24,144 bases of DNA from IMG/VR virus record IMGVR_UViG_3300027796_000300, positions 1 to 24,144 of that record. One strand, 5' to 3'. Position numbers and translations under genes: made by a program. The notes beneath the pieces are model-generated. The model worked only from the letters and a program-made list of their open reading frames with translations. It made no database searches and was not told the origin of the DNA. Source of the stretch: a virus. Below are positions 9,916 to 16,329 of the stretch, one piece after another. The number at the start of each line of letters is the position of its first letter. Within the stretch, counting starts at the first letter, position 1.

Positions 9916-9934
9916 TCCTTGTTAAATTAAACGT

Positions 9935-10351
9935 ATGAAAAAACTGTTTAAATTGATAACCATATATCTTATCGGGTTAGTGACTGCTATTTTTCTCATA
10001 AATTGGCTTGTCTTTGATGTTCAGAAAGCTTATATTTCAGATGTTCAGGATACGCACTCTATGGAGCCGAATTTCAAATATGGGGATTCTGTTATAACTT
10101 TTCCATTTGAGAGGCCGAATATCGGGGATGTGATTGCATTTGACTGTTATGTTCCGGATAAGTGTCTCAATGGAGCTATGCATCGCCTTGTCAGTGTTGA
10201 TTCCAATGGATGTATGTACATCGAAGGAGATAATCAGCCGGACGCTTGGGATATGCATGATTACGGATGTTTAATGCCTGACGAGATTCATATCAAAGGG
10301 GTACTTCATAAACTCAACTCTTTTGAAAATTTATTATTTTTAAATTTTTGA
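9935..10351 (+). CDS. Signal peptidase I family protein, S26B (archaeal/ER/SipW) type
   Basis: This 138-residue protein would cleave signal peptides of exported proteins at the outer face of the cytoplasmic membrane. Residues 7-27 form one N-terminal membrane anchor. The S26 box B is seen as HSMEPNF with Ser42 as nucleophile, followed by GD at 50-51. Box C is IGDVIAF (63-69). The general-base position is His83 in MHRL, not lysine, and GDNQPDAWD follows at 98-106 with Asp103 or Asp106 as the likely third residue. Ser-His-Asp is the archaeal and ER form, also known in Bacillus SipW; bacterial LepB uses Ser-Lys. It is encoded against the late genes behind its own promoter and has no SD. Its substrates are unknown. 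Confidence 0.88.
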   Translation: MKKLFKLITIYLIGLVTAIFLINWLVFDVQKAYISDVQDTHSMEPNFKYGDSVITFPFERPNIGDVIAFDCYVPDKCLNGAMHRLVSVDSNGCMYIEGDNQPDAWDMHDYGCLMPDEIHIKGVLHKLNSFENLLFLNF

Positions 10352-10390
10352 TGAAGTAGTCCAAAAGCTTAGGTTTTGACTTATAAATTC

Positions 10391-10645
10391 ATGCAGACAA
10401 TAAAATCCATGGAATCAAACAGATTAGTATCAAGAACATTGCTTTTGGGCTTTATAGTTTTTGCAATCATAATTTTCTACATCACGAGAATGCATGGCGT
10501 TCTATTTCTAGCCGCGATATCGTTGACAATTGGCTTCATCGTTTCTCTTATTTGGAAAAAGCTTGACCCGGTTACCGGTGATGATTTAAACGACAATCAC
10601 CGTGAAGTTTCATCATTCTCAGACGATTATCTTGGTAAAAAATAA
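10391..10645 (+). CDS. Small two-pass membrane protein of the moron
   Basis: The ATG at 10391 gives 84 residues; an in-frame TTG at 10376 would add five, and an ATG at 10409 would shorten it. Two hydrophobic segments (LLLGFIVFAIIIFYI, then VLFLAAISLTIGFIVSLIW) are separated by a very short loop, followed by a hydrophilic acidic tail of about 28 residues. It begins about 40 bases after the signal peptidase gene and is followed by a terminator, so the two genes probably share one transcript. It could be a partner of the peptidase, a superinfection-exclusion protein or another cell-envelope modifier. No family is recognised. Confidence 0.65.
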   Translation: MQTIKSMESNRLVSRTLLLGFIVFAIIIFYITRMHGVLFLAAISLTIGFIVSLIWKKLDPVTGDDLNDNHREVSSFSDDYLGKK

Positions 10646-10678
10646 CCTTTTCAATGAACTTTCCCCTCCCCCGAGAAA

Positions 10679-10700
10679 CCCCGCCCAAGCGGGGCTTTTT
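10679..10700 (+). terminator. Intrinsic terminator ending the moron transcript
   Basis: A perfect 6-bp GC stem (CCCCGC at 10679-10684, GCGGGG at 10689-10694) with a CCAA loop is followed by CTTTTT on the plus strand. It sits between the convergent ends of the membrane protein gene (10645) and the minus-strand gene ending at 10714. In the minus direction the following T-tract (TTTCTC) is interrupted, so it may also act, more weakly, on leftward late transcripts. Confidence 0.85.
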
Positions 10701-10713
10701 CGTGAAAGACGAA

Positions 10714-11019
10714 CTATTTTTCTTCCGATTTTACAATGAGATCAATGATATCAGACTTTTTCAGAGAAGGATCCGCTTCGATACCCTTATCTTGGCAGAC
10801 CTCAAGCAGTTCAGCTTTTGTCATGGAGTCGTATGATGTTTTTGTTTCCTCAAGAATCGATTTGAAGACTTCTTTCTCAACTGATGTAAGATAAGAGCTT
10901 CTCGCGCGTATAACCGCTATTTCTTCCGCGTTCAATGCAGAAACGCTTTTTATCAGCGCATCTTCTAGCTTTTTTTTGTCGCTCTGAACAAGCGTTGACT
11001 TGTCTAATACTTTTTCCAT
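10714..11019 (-). CDS. Small virion-associated protein with a C-terminal SAP/HeH-like domain
   Basis: The 101-residue helical protein ends with a segment at residues about 66-98 (SMTKAELLEVCQDKGI, then KKSDIIDLIV) that matches the pattern of SAP, HeH or Rho-N helix-extension-helix domains. These commonly form the tail of small phage head proteins and bind nucleic acid or partners. It follows the major capsid gene across a 90-base gap containing a hairpin. It may be a head decoration or head-completion protein, but that is inference. The moron terminator lies 14 bases beyond its stop. Confidence 0.55.
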   Translation of the reverse strand: MEKVLDKSTLVQSDKKKLEDALIKSVSALNAEEIAVIRARSSYLTSVEKEVFKSILEETKTSYDSMTKAELLEVCQDKGIEADPSLKKSDIIDLIVKSEEK

Positions 11020-11052
11020 GAGTTTTTTTATTAATATTTATGGACTCAATTT

Positions 11053-11075
11053 CCCCACGAAACCAATTCGTGAGG
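11053..11075 (-). other. RNA hairpin after the major capsid gene
   Basis: On the minus strand, CCTCACGAA (11075-11067) pairs with TTCGTGGGG (11061-11053) through nine pairs, one a U-G wobble, with a 5-base loop. The wobble would be an A-C mismatch on the other strand, so the structure favours the leftward transcript. No T-tract follows, so it is not a standard terminator. It may protect or process the capsid mRNA 3' end. Confidence 0.5.
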
Positions 11076-11110
11076 ATATGAGGCTATAAAATTGTAAAGA
11101 TACTGTGAGA

Positions 11111-12271
11111 CTAGGCGGAAAGGTTGAATTTTGCGTAAAAACAAATTCCTGCCTTGCGTCTTTCATCAGCAACTTTTTCACCATGTCCGAACAAACCTTT
11201 GACAAGGTCGCTGTGACCGTTTGGATTTTGTTCAGCAAGTATAGTTGAGATGTTTTCGATATAATCGAAAGCTCCAGTGATGAAAGCTTTGTGACCGCCA
11301 ACGCATTTGTATCCGTTGGTGTTGTCTCCTGTAAACCATTCGTCCGGTAGGAAATACAAATCAAATCCGGATGTTTTGGCCAATTTCCCTTTGACTACTG
11401 TTTCATCATTGACTTCCTTAATAGAAACATTGAAAATCGCCGCTTCCATAAGAACCGGCCCAGCCGAGTCTGCAGGGAGAGCCAACCATCTTTTTCCATC
11501 ATTAGGAACCTTGTTGGTATTCAATTTTGCAGAAAGCTTATTGAGATAGAACTTGAAGTTTTTCTCTGTGATTGCTAGGCAAGTATTGGCCTGAATCACA
11601 TAGGCAGCTCCGGCAGTAATTGCTCCGCCATCATATGCAGAAGCTTTGTCATCAGAATCGTTTTCGATAGATATGTGTGTCGCGTCGACATAAGAACCGA
11701 CTTTAACCCGATAAAACCTTGAATGACCAGCCGCCCTGAACGGCTTTCCCTCCATGCTTGAAGTGAATGTCGTTCCATTTCCTACTACTGCTCCGGTAGT
11801 TTCCGAAACGGCGACCGAACCTGTAGAATAATCAGTTCCGACCCAGTTTCCTGCAGCTGCATCCGCCCAGTATGCCATAAGGCACTTGTCCATTTCCTCA
11901 TACAGGGAATTTCCAGCCTGATTTATGATTTCGCTATCTGGAGCATCTACCGCTGAAGCGAAAGCATCTACAGATGGGATCTCGTCAGCAATTTCCAAGA
12001 AGGTATTGACAACCAATCTGGAAAGAACTTCCGTAACCTTCGAATAAGTGATAGCGCTTTTCCCGTCAGTGGATTTCCATCCGCCGCCAGTCAAAGTCGT
12101 AACTACGAATTCCTTCCATTTCTTATCTACTTTTTTCTTCATTTTGGGGTCAGAAACATTCTGAGCCTCAAAATCACTGTTGACCACATCCACATACATC
12201 GAGCGCTGAAAGAACTTTTGAAGTGCTTTAGTCTGATATTTGATGGAGGTAGTCGTTGTTCCTAATTCCAT
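11111..12271 (-). CDS. Major capsid protein
   Basis: The chosen start (ATG at 12271, MELGTTTTSIKYQ) gives 386 residues. A further 18 codons upstream are open, but they run through the intergenic hairpin region and look non-coding. The N-terminal helix, the long central region and the C-terminal FDYIENISTILAEQNPNG ... GEKVADERRKAGICFYAKFNL pattern fit an HK97-fold capsid subunit. Residues about 150-240 look like a beta-rich inserted domain (GSVAVSETTGAVVGNGTTFTS, YRVKVGSYVDATHISI). It lies directly after the scaffold-like gene, the standard order. Expression should be high; only a weak AAGAT element precedes the start. An exact fold assignment would need structure prediction. Confidence 0.8.
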   Translation of the reverse strand: MELGTTTTSIKYQTKALQKFFQRSMYVDVVNSDFEAQNVSDPKMKKKVDKKWKEFVVTTLTGGGWKSTDGKSAITYSKVTEVLSRLVVNTFLEIADEIPSVDAFASAVDAPDSEIINQAGNSLYEEMDKCLMAYWADAAAGNWVGTDYSTGSVAVSETTGAVVGNGTTFTSSMEGKPFRAAGHSRFYRVKVGSYVDATHISIENDSDDKASAYDGGAITAGAAYVIQANTCLAITEKNFKFYLNKLSAKLNTNKVPNDGKRWLALPADSAGPVLMEAAIFNVSIKEVNDETVVKGKLAKTSGFDLYFLPDEWFTGDNTNGYKCVGGHKAFITGAFDYIENISTILAEQNPNGHSDLVKGLFGHGEKVADERRKAGICFYAKFNLSA

Positions 12272-12293
12272 GATCTTAAAGTTAATTTTTACA

Positions 12294-12339
12294 ATTACAC
12301 ACATTTGCACTTGGTGTAATCGCATTAACTGCTATTACA
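12294..12339 (-). promoter_or_regulatory. Mutually exclusive hairpins between scaffold and capsid genes
   Basis: The minus strand carries TGTAAT (12339-12334, overlapping the scaffold stop codon), ATTACAC (12320-12314) and GTGTAAT (12300-12294). The middle element can pair with either neighbour: 6 bp with the first or 7 bp with the last. Two alternative hairpins just ahead of the capsid start (12271) could couple scaffold translation to capsid expression. The stems are A/T-rich and modest, so this is a candidate only. Confidence 0.35.
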
Positions 12340-13324
12340 TCAAATGCTTGAATTTTCCCTCGGCAAGCATGCGGCGATAAGCCACTGGATCTTCCTGCTG
12401 TATCTTTTTCACATCATCCCAATCGAGCTCTTTGTCTGTCGGGATGACTTGGCCGTTTCCAGATAGGACTCCAGAGAGTGCCGCACTTTTAACCTTTTTC
12501 TCTTCAGCGAGCTTAGCTTTCCTCACTGACTCGATTTCTTCAGTGACAGTCTCAAACGCTTCCTGTATCGACATCCCTGCCGGACCTTCTATCCCATATG
12601 GAAAAGTTAGTTTTTCAACTGCCTTTGCCAGAATAGGATCAAAAGGTTTTTTATTCGGGTAGTTCTTTTTACTATCCGGACTATCAGGAATAAGCTCCGT
12701 GTGCTCATCGATAAAGCTGATAAAGCTTTTTTTCTCGCGTTTTTCGTTTTCTTCCGCTAAGATTTCTTGCCTGATTTCCTCACGATCAGCGTCTTTGATT
12801 GCCTCTTTGTCATCCTCTTCAAGTTCATCTCCGGTGATGTTCTCACCTCGGAACTCTTTTATCTTGCGAAGATGCTCTTTCAAAGAAGCGACCTTATCCT
12901 CTTTCGAATAACTCTTCAGATCAGCCAATATTTCTTCCTCTGTCGGAACGTTCTTCTCTCCGAACAGATGGAGCATATGAATATGCCTATTAGCTAGACG
13001 CCTATCAAGACGAGTAGATCTTGCTTCAGGAGGAGCAATCCTTGGCGATTCAACATCCTCATTGACCTTGTCATCCTGACCTTCTTTTTTGGGATCCCCA
13101 TTTAGAGCATCCTTGCTTTCCTCTTCGGTAGGTTTTCCATCTGCTTCCGGTTTTTCTCCGAAAGCCGACTGAATCTTATCCTTTCCGATCATCTCGACAA
13201 TTCTAGGATCGATGTCCTCTTTGATCTCTACAGCCTCTTTGTTTTCAGTGGGCGCCACTGACGAATTGTTCTCATTTGGGGCATCTTGTTCGCTTGCCTC
13301 CGGAGCGGTTCTTGGTTCTTCCAT
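12335..13324 (-). CDS. Putative capsid scaffolding protein
   Basis: The 329-residue protein is highly charged and low in hydrophobic residues. Its acidic N-terminal half (residues 1-100) contains many Glu, Asp and Pro, then come long helices (residues about 110-290, for example EEDDKEAIKDADREEIRQEI). The C-terminal end is a short conserved-looking QQEDPVAYRRMLAEGKFKHLM. A short basic/amphipathic C-terminal helix that touches the capsid, and a location immediately before the capsid gene, are hallmarks of phage scaffolds. No protease motif is visible, so it is probably recycled or cleaved by another enzyme. The ATG has no SD and follows an 84-base structured gap. Confidence 0.7.
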   Translation of the reverse strand: MEEPRTAPEASEQDAPNENNSSVAPTENKEAVEIKEDIDPRIVEMIGKDKIQSAFGEKPEADGKPTEEESKDALNGDPKKEGQDDKVNEDVESPRIAPPEARSTRLDRRLANRHIHMLHLFGEKNVPTEEEILADLKSYSKEDKVASLKEHLRKIKEFRGENITGDELEEDDKEAIKDADREEIRQEILAEENEKREKKSFISFIDEHTELIPDSPDSKKNYPNKKPFDPILAKAVEKLTFPYGIEGPAGMSIQEAFETVTEEIESVRKAKLAEEKKVKSAALSGVLSGNGQVIPTDKELDWDDVKKIQQEDPVAYRRMLAEGKFKHLM

Positions 13325-13409
13325 GTTTCTTTTTTACCCAGTTACGTTCGGGCACCACGATTGCAATCAGGTTCTCTTTCGAGAAGTTCCCGAGGAGAAG
13401 CACAATTCC
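13325..13409 (-). other. Structured intergenic segment before the scaffold gene
   Basis: Read on the minus strand, TCGGG (13393-13389) can pair with CCCGA (13352-13348), enclosing a TTCTC-GAAA-GAGAA hairpin with a GNRA tetraloop (13385-13372) and a self-complementary GATTGCAATC (13368-13359). This 85-base gap is long for such a packed block. It may be a leader RNA or processing site for scaffold/capsid expression. Helices are only 5 bp, so support is moderate. Confidence 0.35.
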
Positions 13410-13754
13410 TTATGCTCCTGTCTTGGATTCTTCTGCTTTTTTTGCAGCCATTTGCCTTCTGGCATTTTTAACGGTTTCTGCTTGATTAATGAATGATCTG
13501 AGAACTTTCAACGCTTTTGCATTGGCCAGTGTATTCGCTCCAATAAGCGCTAGATCAGCTTCTGCAGTCACATCTCCTGAATCAATAGGTTCAAGGAGCG
13601 AGACGATGACCTTATTTGCTTTCTTCATCATCAATCTCCATCCCTCTCCTTCAGCCATAATAGCTATCGCATCTTCTTCAAGGTTGGGATCGATTTTTTC
13701 TTTTTCTTCTTCTGCTACGATTTCCTTTAATTGTGTGATTTCTTCTTTGTTCAT
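13410..13754 (-). CDS. Small acidic protein between portal and scaffold genes
   Basis: This 114-residue protein is helical, with an acidic N-terminal third (many Glu) and an Ala/Lys-rich C-terminal end (ARRQMAAKKAEESK). It has no membrane segment, Cys cluster or catalytic motif. It begins 9 bases after the portal gene and precedes the structured gap and the scaffold gene. Small genes at this position in podoviruses are often head-assembly accessory proteins, but I do not recognise the family. Confidence 0.6.
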   Translation of the reverse strand: MNKEEITQLKEIVAEEEKEKIDPNLEEDAIAIMAEGEGWRLMMKKANKVIVSLLEPIDSGDVTAEADLALIGANTLANAKALKVLRSFINQAETVKNARRQMAAKKAEESKTGA

Positions 13755-13763
13755 ATCTTTTTA

Positions 13764-15515
13764 TTAAAATTGAGGTATGTCTTGAGGCTGTGCCTGAGGA
13801 GATGATTGAGTCACTACGTGAGACGCTATTTCCTGAGTCTGTTCAGTTGGCGCAACAGTTACGGTTCCGCCAGAGTCTCCAACACCGTCCACTGAATTAG
13901 GATTGCCAGAGGAAACTATGATCTTATCCCAGTCCTGGATTCCTGAATCAATCGCGACTCGTTTTATTGCTTCCGCCCAATTTATTTTCTTTCCAGTTTC
14001 TTGTAAATCTTTCATAATAGCCCCATTTTGTTCGATACGCTCTAAGAAGGCCATTATCTTTTCTCCAGCGTCATCCTGCTTAGCTGTACTTCCCGGATCA
14101 ACCTGATAACGGACTCGAAGATCAGACAATAAGTCACCACTGATGATTCCATTTTCAAACTCGCTCAAATCTTGATCAGGATACGCTAATTTTATTTTTT
14201 CCAGCGCTGCTTTGATTCCCGGAATCTTTATCTTTCCCATCCCTCGCTTGCTCGCCACAGCCATCATCATGTTGGCGCATTCCTCCAAAAATCTTTCTTG
14301 CGTGAACCTGTCCCAACTGTCTCGTGCTCCTTCGCGTGCTCCTTGCATCTTTAAAGCTTCCGGAGTCTTTCCAAATTCAGCGTCCGTGTTTGTTGAGATA
14401 GAAGTATCAGTTTGAGCCCCTAAAGACATGAGGTTGGCTTTCATGATCTGACGTGTAGTTTGGTAGGTAACAAGCCCCTGAGGAGCGTTTTCGAGTACTC
14501 TTGGCTCGTTAGTCTTGCTGTCTTTGGCAAACCAGAACTTATTATCAACACCCACGCTCGACATCACCATGTTTTCCGGGTCGATAATGGTGGTCGGGTC
14601 AATGCTCTTGTCCAACGATTTGAAATATTTCTTGTCCAGAGTATCGATGTTTCTTTGCGCCGTTTCACCTCGTTCGTAATCGCAAAGGTCCCAATAACGA
14701 TCAATAACCGGAATAGTTCCCTTTTCAACCAATGGAATTCCCGGCCAATAATCTGTCTCGCTGAAAATCACCTTTCCGGAAGTAGCTTCGTATAGCGTCC
14801 AGTCTCCTTCGCGCGTGAAATAGTTCCTAAGAATAATCTGTTTCTTGTCTTGATTCCCTCTTTTTTCCTCGCTGGTCAGCGATGATTGGTCGGCAGTGGT
14901 CGGATTGAGTTCTGCAATTATTAGCGGATTCCAAACTTCCGGATTCAGTTTTGAGCGGTACTCCAACCATCCTTTAGTGACAAACGTATCAACGAAACAC
15001 CAATCCATATCCGCGATGGAGGTCTTTCCAGGTTGCGGAACGAATCTTCTAGGATGGATAAGAATGAGATCCGGTCCGGTGTATTTATCAGTAACGAGAT
15101 AATCGATGAATCCAAGCATCTTTCCATAGACCTTGGAATATATGTTGGTCTGGCGTTGTTTAGTAAAGAAGTCCCCTCCGCTCTTGGCATTCGGCAATAT
15201 GTATTCGTGATAAACCAAATTGGCAGCGATTACCCGTGGAATGGTTTCGTCATCTATTCCGGAGAATCGGCCGCTCGACATCTGACCCATCACCCGGCAA
15301 GCACTGTCGATAACCAAACTTTGCAACTCTCCAGAAGAATGATCAGTTATTGATTTCTTTTCCCTGTCATCTGTTGATGGTCCTTGATATATTCCATAGA
15401 AAAGTTTCTCTCGATCATCCCACGAAAAACCGGACGTCATAACGTCTTTTTTTACCTTCTCAGCGTCGGTGTAGTTCGAGGATATTTCGTCTGATATTGT
15501 TTTTGCGTCTTCCAT
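13764..15515 (-). CDS. Portal protein
   Basis: The 583-residue protein forms the dodecameric DNA gate at one capsid vertex. Support comes from its length, its place after the terminase genes and before scaffold and capsid, and portal-like segments: an acidic N-terminus with helix, a wing domain at residues about 95-300 (LILIHPRRFVPQPG, WCFVDTFVTKGW), a helical stem at residues about 360-450 (APQGLVTYQTTRQIMKANLM, QERFLEECANMMMAV) and a C-terminal helical crown followed by a low-complexity Gln/Pro tail (TQSSPQAQPQDIPQF). The ATG at 15515 has no SD; it lies 20 bases after an intrinsic terminator, so its expression probably depends on readthrough from the promoter near 15700. Confidence 0.8.
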   Translation of the reverse strand: MEDAKTISDEISSNYTDAEKVKKDVMTSGFSWDDREKLFYGIYQGPSTDDREKKSITDHSSGELQSLVIDSACRVMGQMSSGRFSGIDDETIPRVIAANLVYHEYILPNAKSGGDFFTKQRQTNIYSKVYGKMLGFIDYLVTDKYTGPDLILIHPRRFVPQPGKTSIADMDWCFVDTFVTKGWLEYRSKLNPEVWNPLIIAELNPTTADQSSLTSEEKRGNQDKKQIILRNYFTREGDWTLYEATSGKVIFSETDYWPGIPLVEKGTIPVIDRYWDLCDYERGETAQRNIDTLDKKYFKSLDKSIDPTTIIDPENMVMSSVGVDNKFWFAKDSKTNEPRVLENAPQGLVTYQTTRQIMKANLMSLGAQTDTSISTNTDAEFGKTPEALKMQGAREGARDSWDRFTQERFLEECANMMMAVASKRGMGKIKIPGIKAALEKIKLAYPDQDLSEFENGIISGDLLSDLRVRYQVDPGSTAKQDDAGEKIMAFLERIEQNGAIMKDLQETGKKINWAEAIKRVAIDSGIQDWDKIIVSSGNPNSVDGVGDSGGTVTVAPTEQTQEIASHVVTQSSPQAQPQDIPQF

Positions 15516-15534
15516 TTATTGATTTTTAGACAAT

Positions 15535-15584
15535 AAAAAAAGGGCAGGAAAGACGCCTTTTTAAAAGCTTCTTTCCTGCCCTTT
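15535..15584 (-). terminator. Strong intrinsic terminator just upstream of the portal gene
   Basis: On the minus strand a perfect 14-bp stem (AAAGGGCAGGAAAG type, 15584-15571 paired with 15552-15539) encloses an 18-base loop and is followed by a run of seven T (15541-15535). This is a textbook rho-independent terminator facing leftward. It stands between a promoter at 15677-15704 and the portal start at 15515, so it must be bypassed for late expression or it ends a short RNA. Confidence 0.92.
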
Positions 15585-15670
15585 CAATGCATAATGCGGG
15601 ACAGTGTGGGATATTTCACCCGAATTTTATCATCATCTGCTCATACTACGACTGGGAGGTAAGGTGCTAT
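15535..15670 (-). ncRNA. Candidate small RNA or attenuated late leader, about 135 nt
   Basis: A promoter at 15704-15677 and a terminator at 15584-15535 define a leftward transcript of about 135 nt with no substantial ORF; only a 6-codon frame (MMIKFG) is present, starting at an ATG in the middle. The 5' end contains a C-rich CACCTTACCTCCC stretch. The middle can form CGGG/CCCG and ATAA/TTAT helices ahead of the terminator stem. It could be an independent small RNA or a pR'/6S-like leader that is read through under antitermination. Direct evidence is limited to the promoter and terminator. Confidence 0.6.
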
Positions 15671-15676
15671 GGTTCG

Positions 15677-15704
15677 ACTATAACAGGTTATTTTATTTTG
15701 TCAA
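15677..15704 (-). promoter_or_regulatory. Sigma70-like promoter driving the leader RNA or late genes
   Basis: The minus strand shows a consensus -35 TTGACA (15704-15699), a 16-base spacer and a near-consensus -10 TATAGT (15682-15677). The TGA of the -35 box is also the stop codon of the gene ending at 15701. An imperfect palindrome with a GGTTCGAC-like core overlaps the -10 box and start region (15667-15685) and could be an operator. Predicted start is near 15670. Confidence 0.75.
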
Positions 15705-15955
15705 ATCTGGGTTTTTTCTCTCCCTCTTTTCAATTCAAAAGTATATTCATAACCTCCATATCCACCTTCCGAATATGGAAGTTGACGCATTATTAACTTT
15801 AATTTTCTAATATCTTTTGCTTTGAAATCCCTTGAAGCGCAATAAGCCTTTAAAAAGTCGTCGATAATCTTGGCTTTTTTATTCGCAATGTCGTTTACTA
15901 TTTTTTCAATTTGCAATTCCCTTTTTTGGATAAAATCCAAATGACTTTTTATCAT
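15701..15955 (-). CDS. Small helical hypothetical protein
   Basis: The protein has 84 residues. The N-terminal two thirds is a charged helical, coiled-coil-prone region (IQKRELQIEKIVNDIANKKA). The C-terminal part has a Gly/Tyr-rich GGYGGYEYTF segment that looks like a short beta hairpin. No family is recognised. It starts 9 bases after the previous gene and ends inside the -35 box of the leader promoter. It belongs to a cluster of four small genes between the large terminase and the portal. Confidence 0.55.
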   Translation of the reverse strand: MIKSHLDFIQKRELQIEKIVNDIANKKAKIIDDFLKAYCASRDFKAKDIRKLKLIMRQLPYSEGGYGGYEYTFELKRGREKTQI

Positions 15956-15964
15956 ATTTTTAAA

Positions 15965-16171
15965 TTAAAGTGGCTTACTCCAATCCTTCGGAGGATATTT
16001 ATTTGGTTCTTTCTGGTGAACTTCAAAAGGTATCATTTTGAACTTTCCCTCAAAAACAAGCCTTATGGTCAATCTTTTGCAACCATCTCCCCAATCAAAA
16101 TTTTCCAGAACATCGTTCACTTTCTGCAATATTTCATCTTTTTGTTTTTCTTCTTGTTCGCTTCCAATCAT
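15965..16171 (-). CDS. Small hypothetical protein
   Basis: The 68-residue soluble protein has a Glu/Lys/Gln-rich helical N-terminus, then a mixed stretch with RLTIRLVFEGKFKMIPFEV that reads as two beta strands, and a Pro/Lys-rich end. Three bases separate its start (16171) from the preceding stop at 16174. No function can be given. Tight spacing within a same-strand cluster supports it being real. Confidence 0.5.
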   Translation of the reverse strand: MIGSEQEEKQKDEILQKVNDVLENFDWGDGCKRLTIRLVFEGKFKMIPFEVHQKEPNKYPPKDWSKPL

Positions 16172-16173
16172 GG

Positions 16174-16329
16174 TTATTTAGTTTTATTTTTTAAGATAAA
16201 ATTAATCTGCTCAAATGCAATCATCATCAGTGTTATTGATAACGCCACGGACCAATGAGAGTTTTCCCATACGAAAAATAGCAGAATAATAGAGAGAATA
16301 ATTCTTATTATTGGCGGTATATTTCTCAT
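16174..16329 (-). CDS. Small two-pass membrane protein
   Basis: The start at 16329 (MRNIPPI) overlaps the previous gene's TGA stop as ATGA, which supports this start over an ATG 11 codons upstream. The 51 residues contain two hydrophobic segments (IPPIIRIILSIILLFFVW and ALSITLMMIAFEQINFIL) with a short HWS turn and a basic tail. Size and topology are compatible with a holin or other small phage membrane protein, but no lysis enzyme is adjacent, so this is only a possibility. Confidence 0.55.
   Translation of the reverse strand: MRNIPPIIRIILSIILLFFVWENSHWSVALSITLMMIAFEQINFILKNKTK

Noticed and set aside
10376-10390. TTGACT at 10376 as an extra promoter for the second moron gene
   Set aside because: There is no acceptable -10 box 16-18 bases downstream; the gene is close enough to the first to share its transcript.
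12272-12325. Longer N-terminus for the major capsid protein (start at 12325)
   Set aside because: The added 18 residues pass through the intergenic hairpin region and overlap nothing protein-like; MELGTTTTS at 12271 is a better start.
15654-15683. A five-codon plus-strand mini-ORF (MVRL) behind a GGGAGGT site
   Set aside because: No plus-strand promoter is visible and the frame is too short; the SD-like sequence is the complement of the C-rich leader tract.
15667-15690. GGTTCGAC on the plus strand, resembling a tRNA T-loop
   Set aside because: The neighbouring bases do not form a T-arm with a G-C closing pair, and no acceptor or anticodon stem is present; the sequence overlaps a minus-strand promoter.
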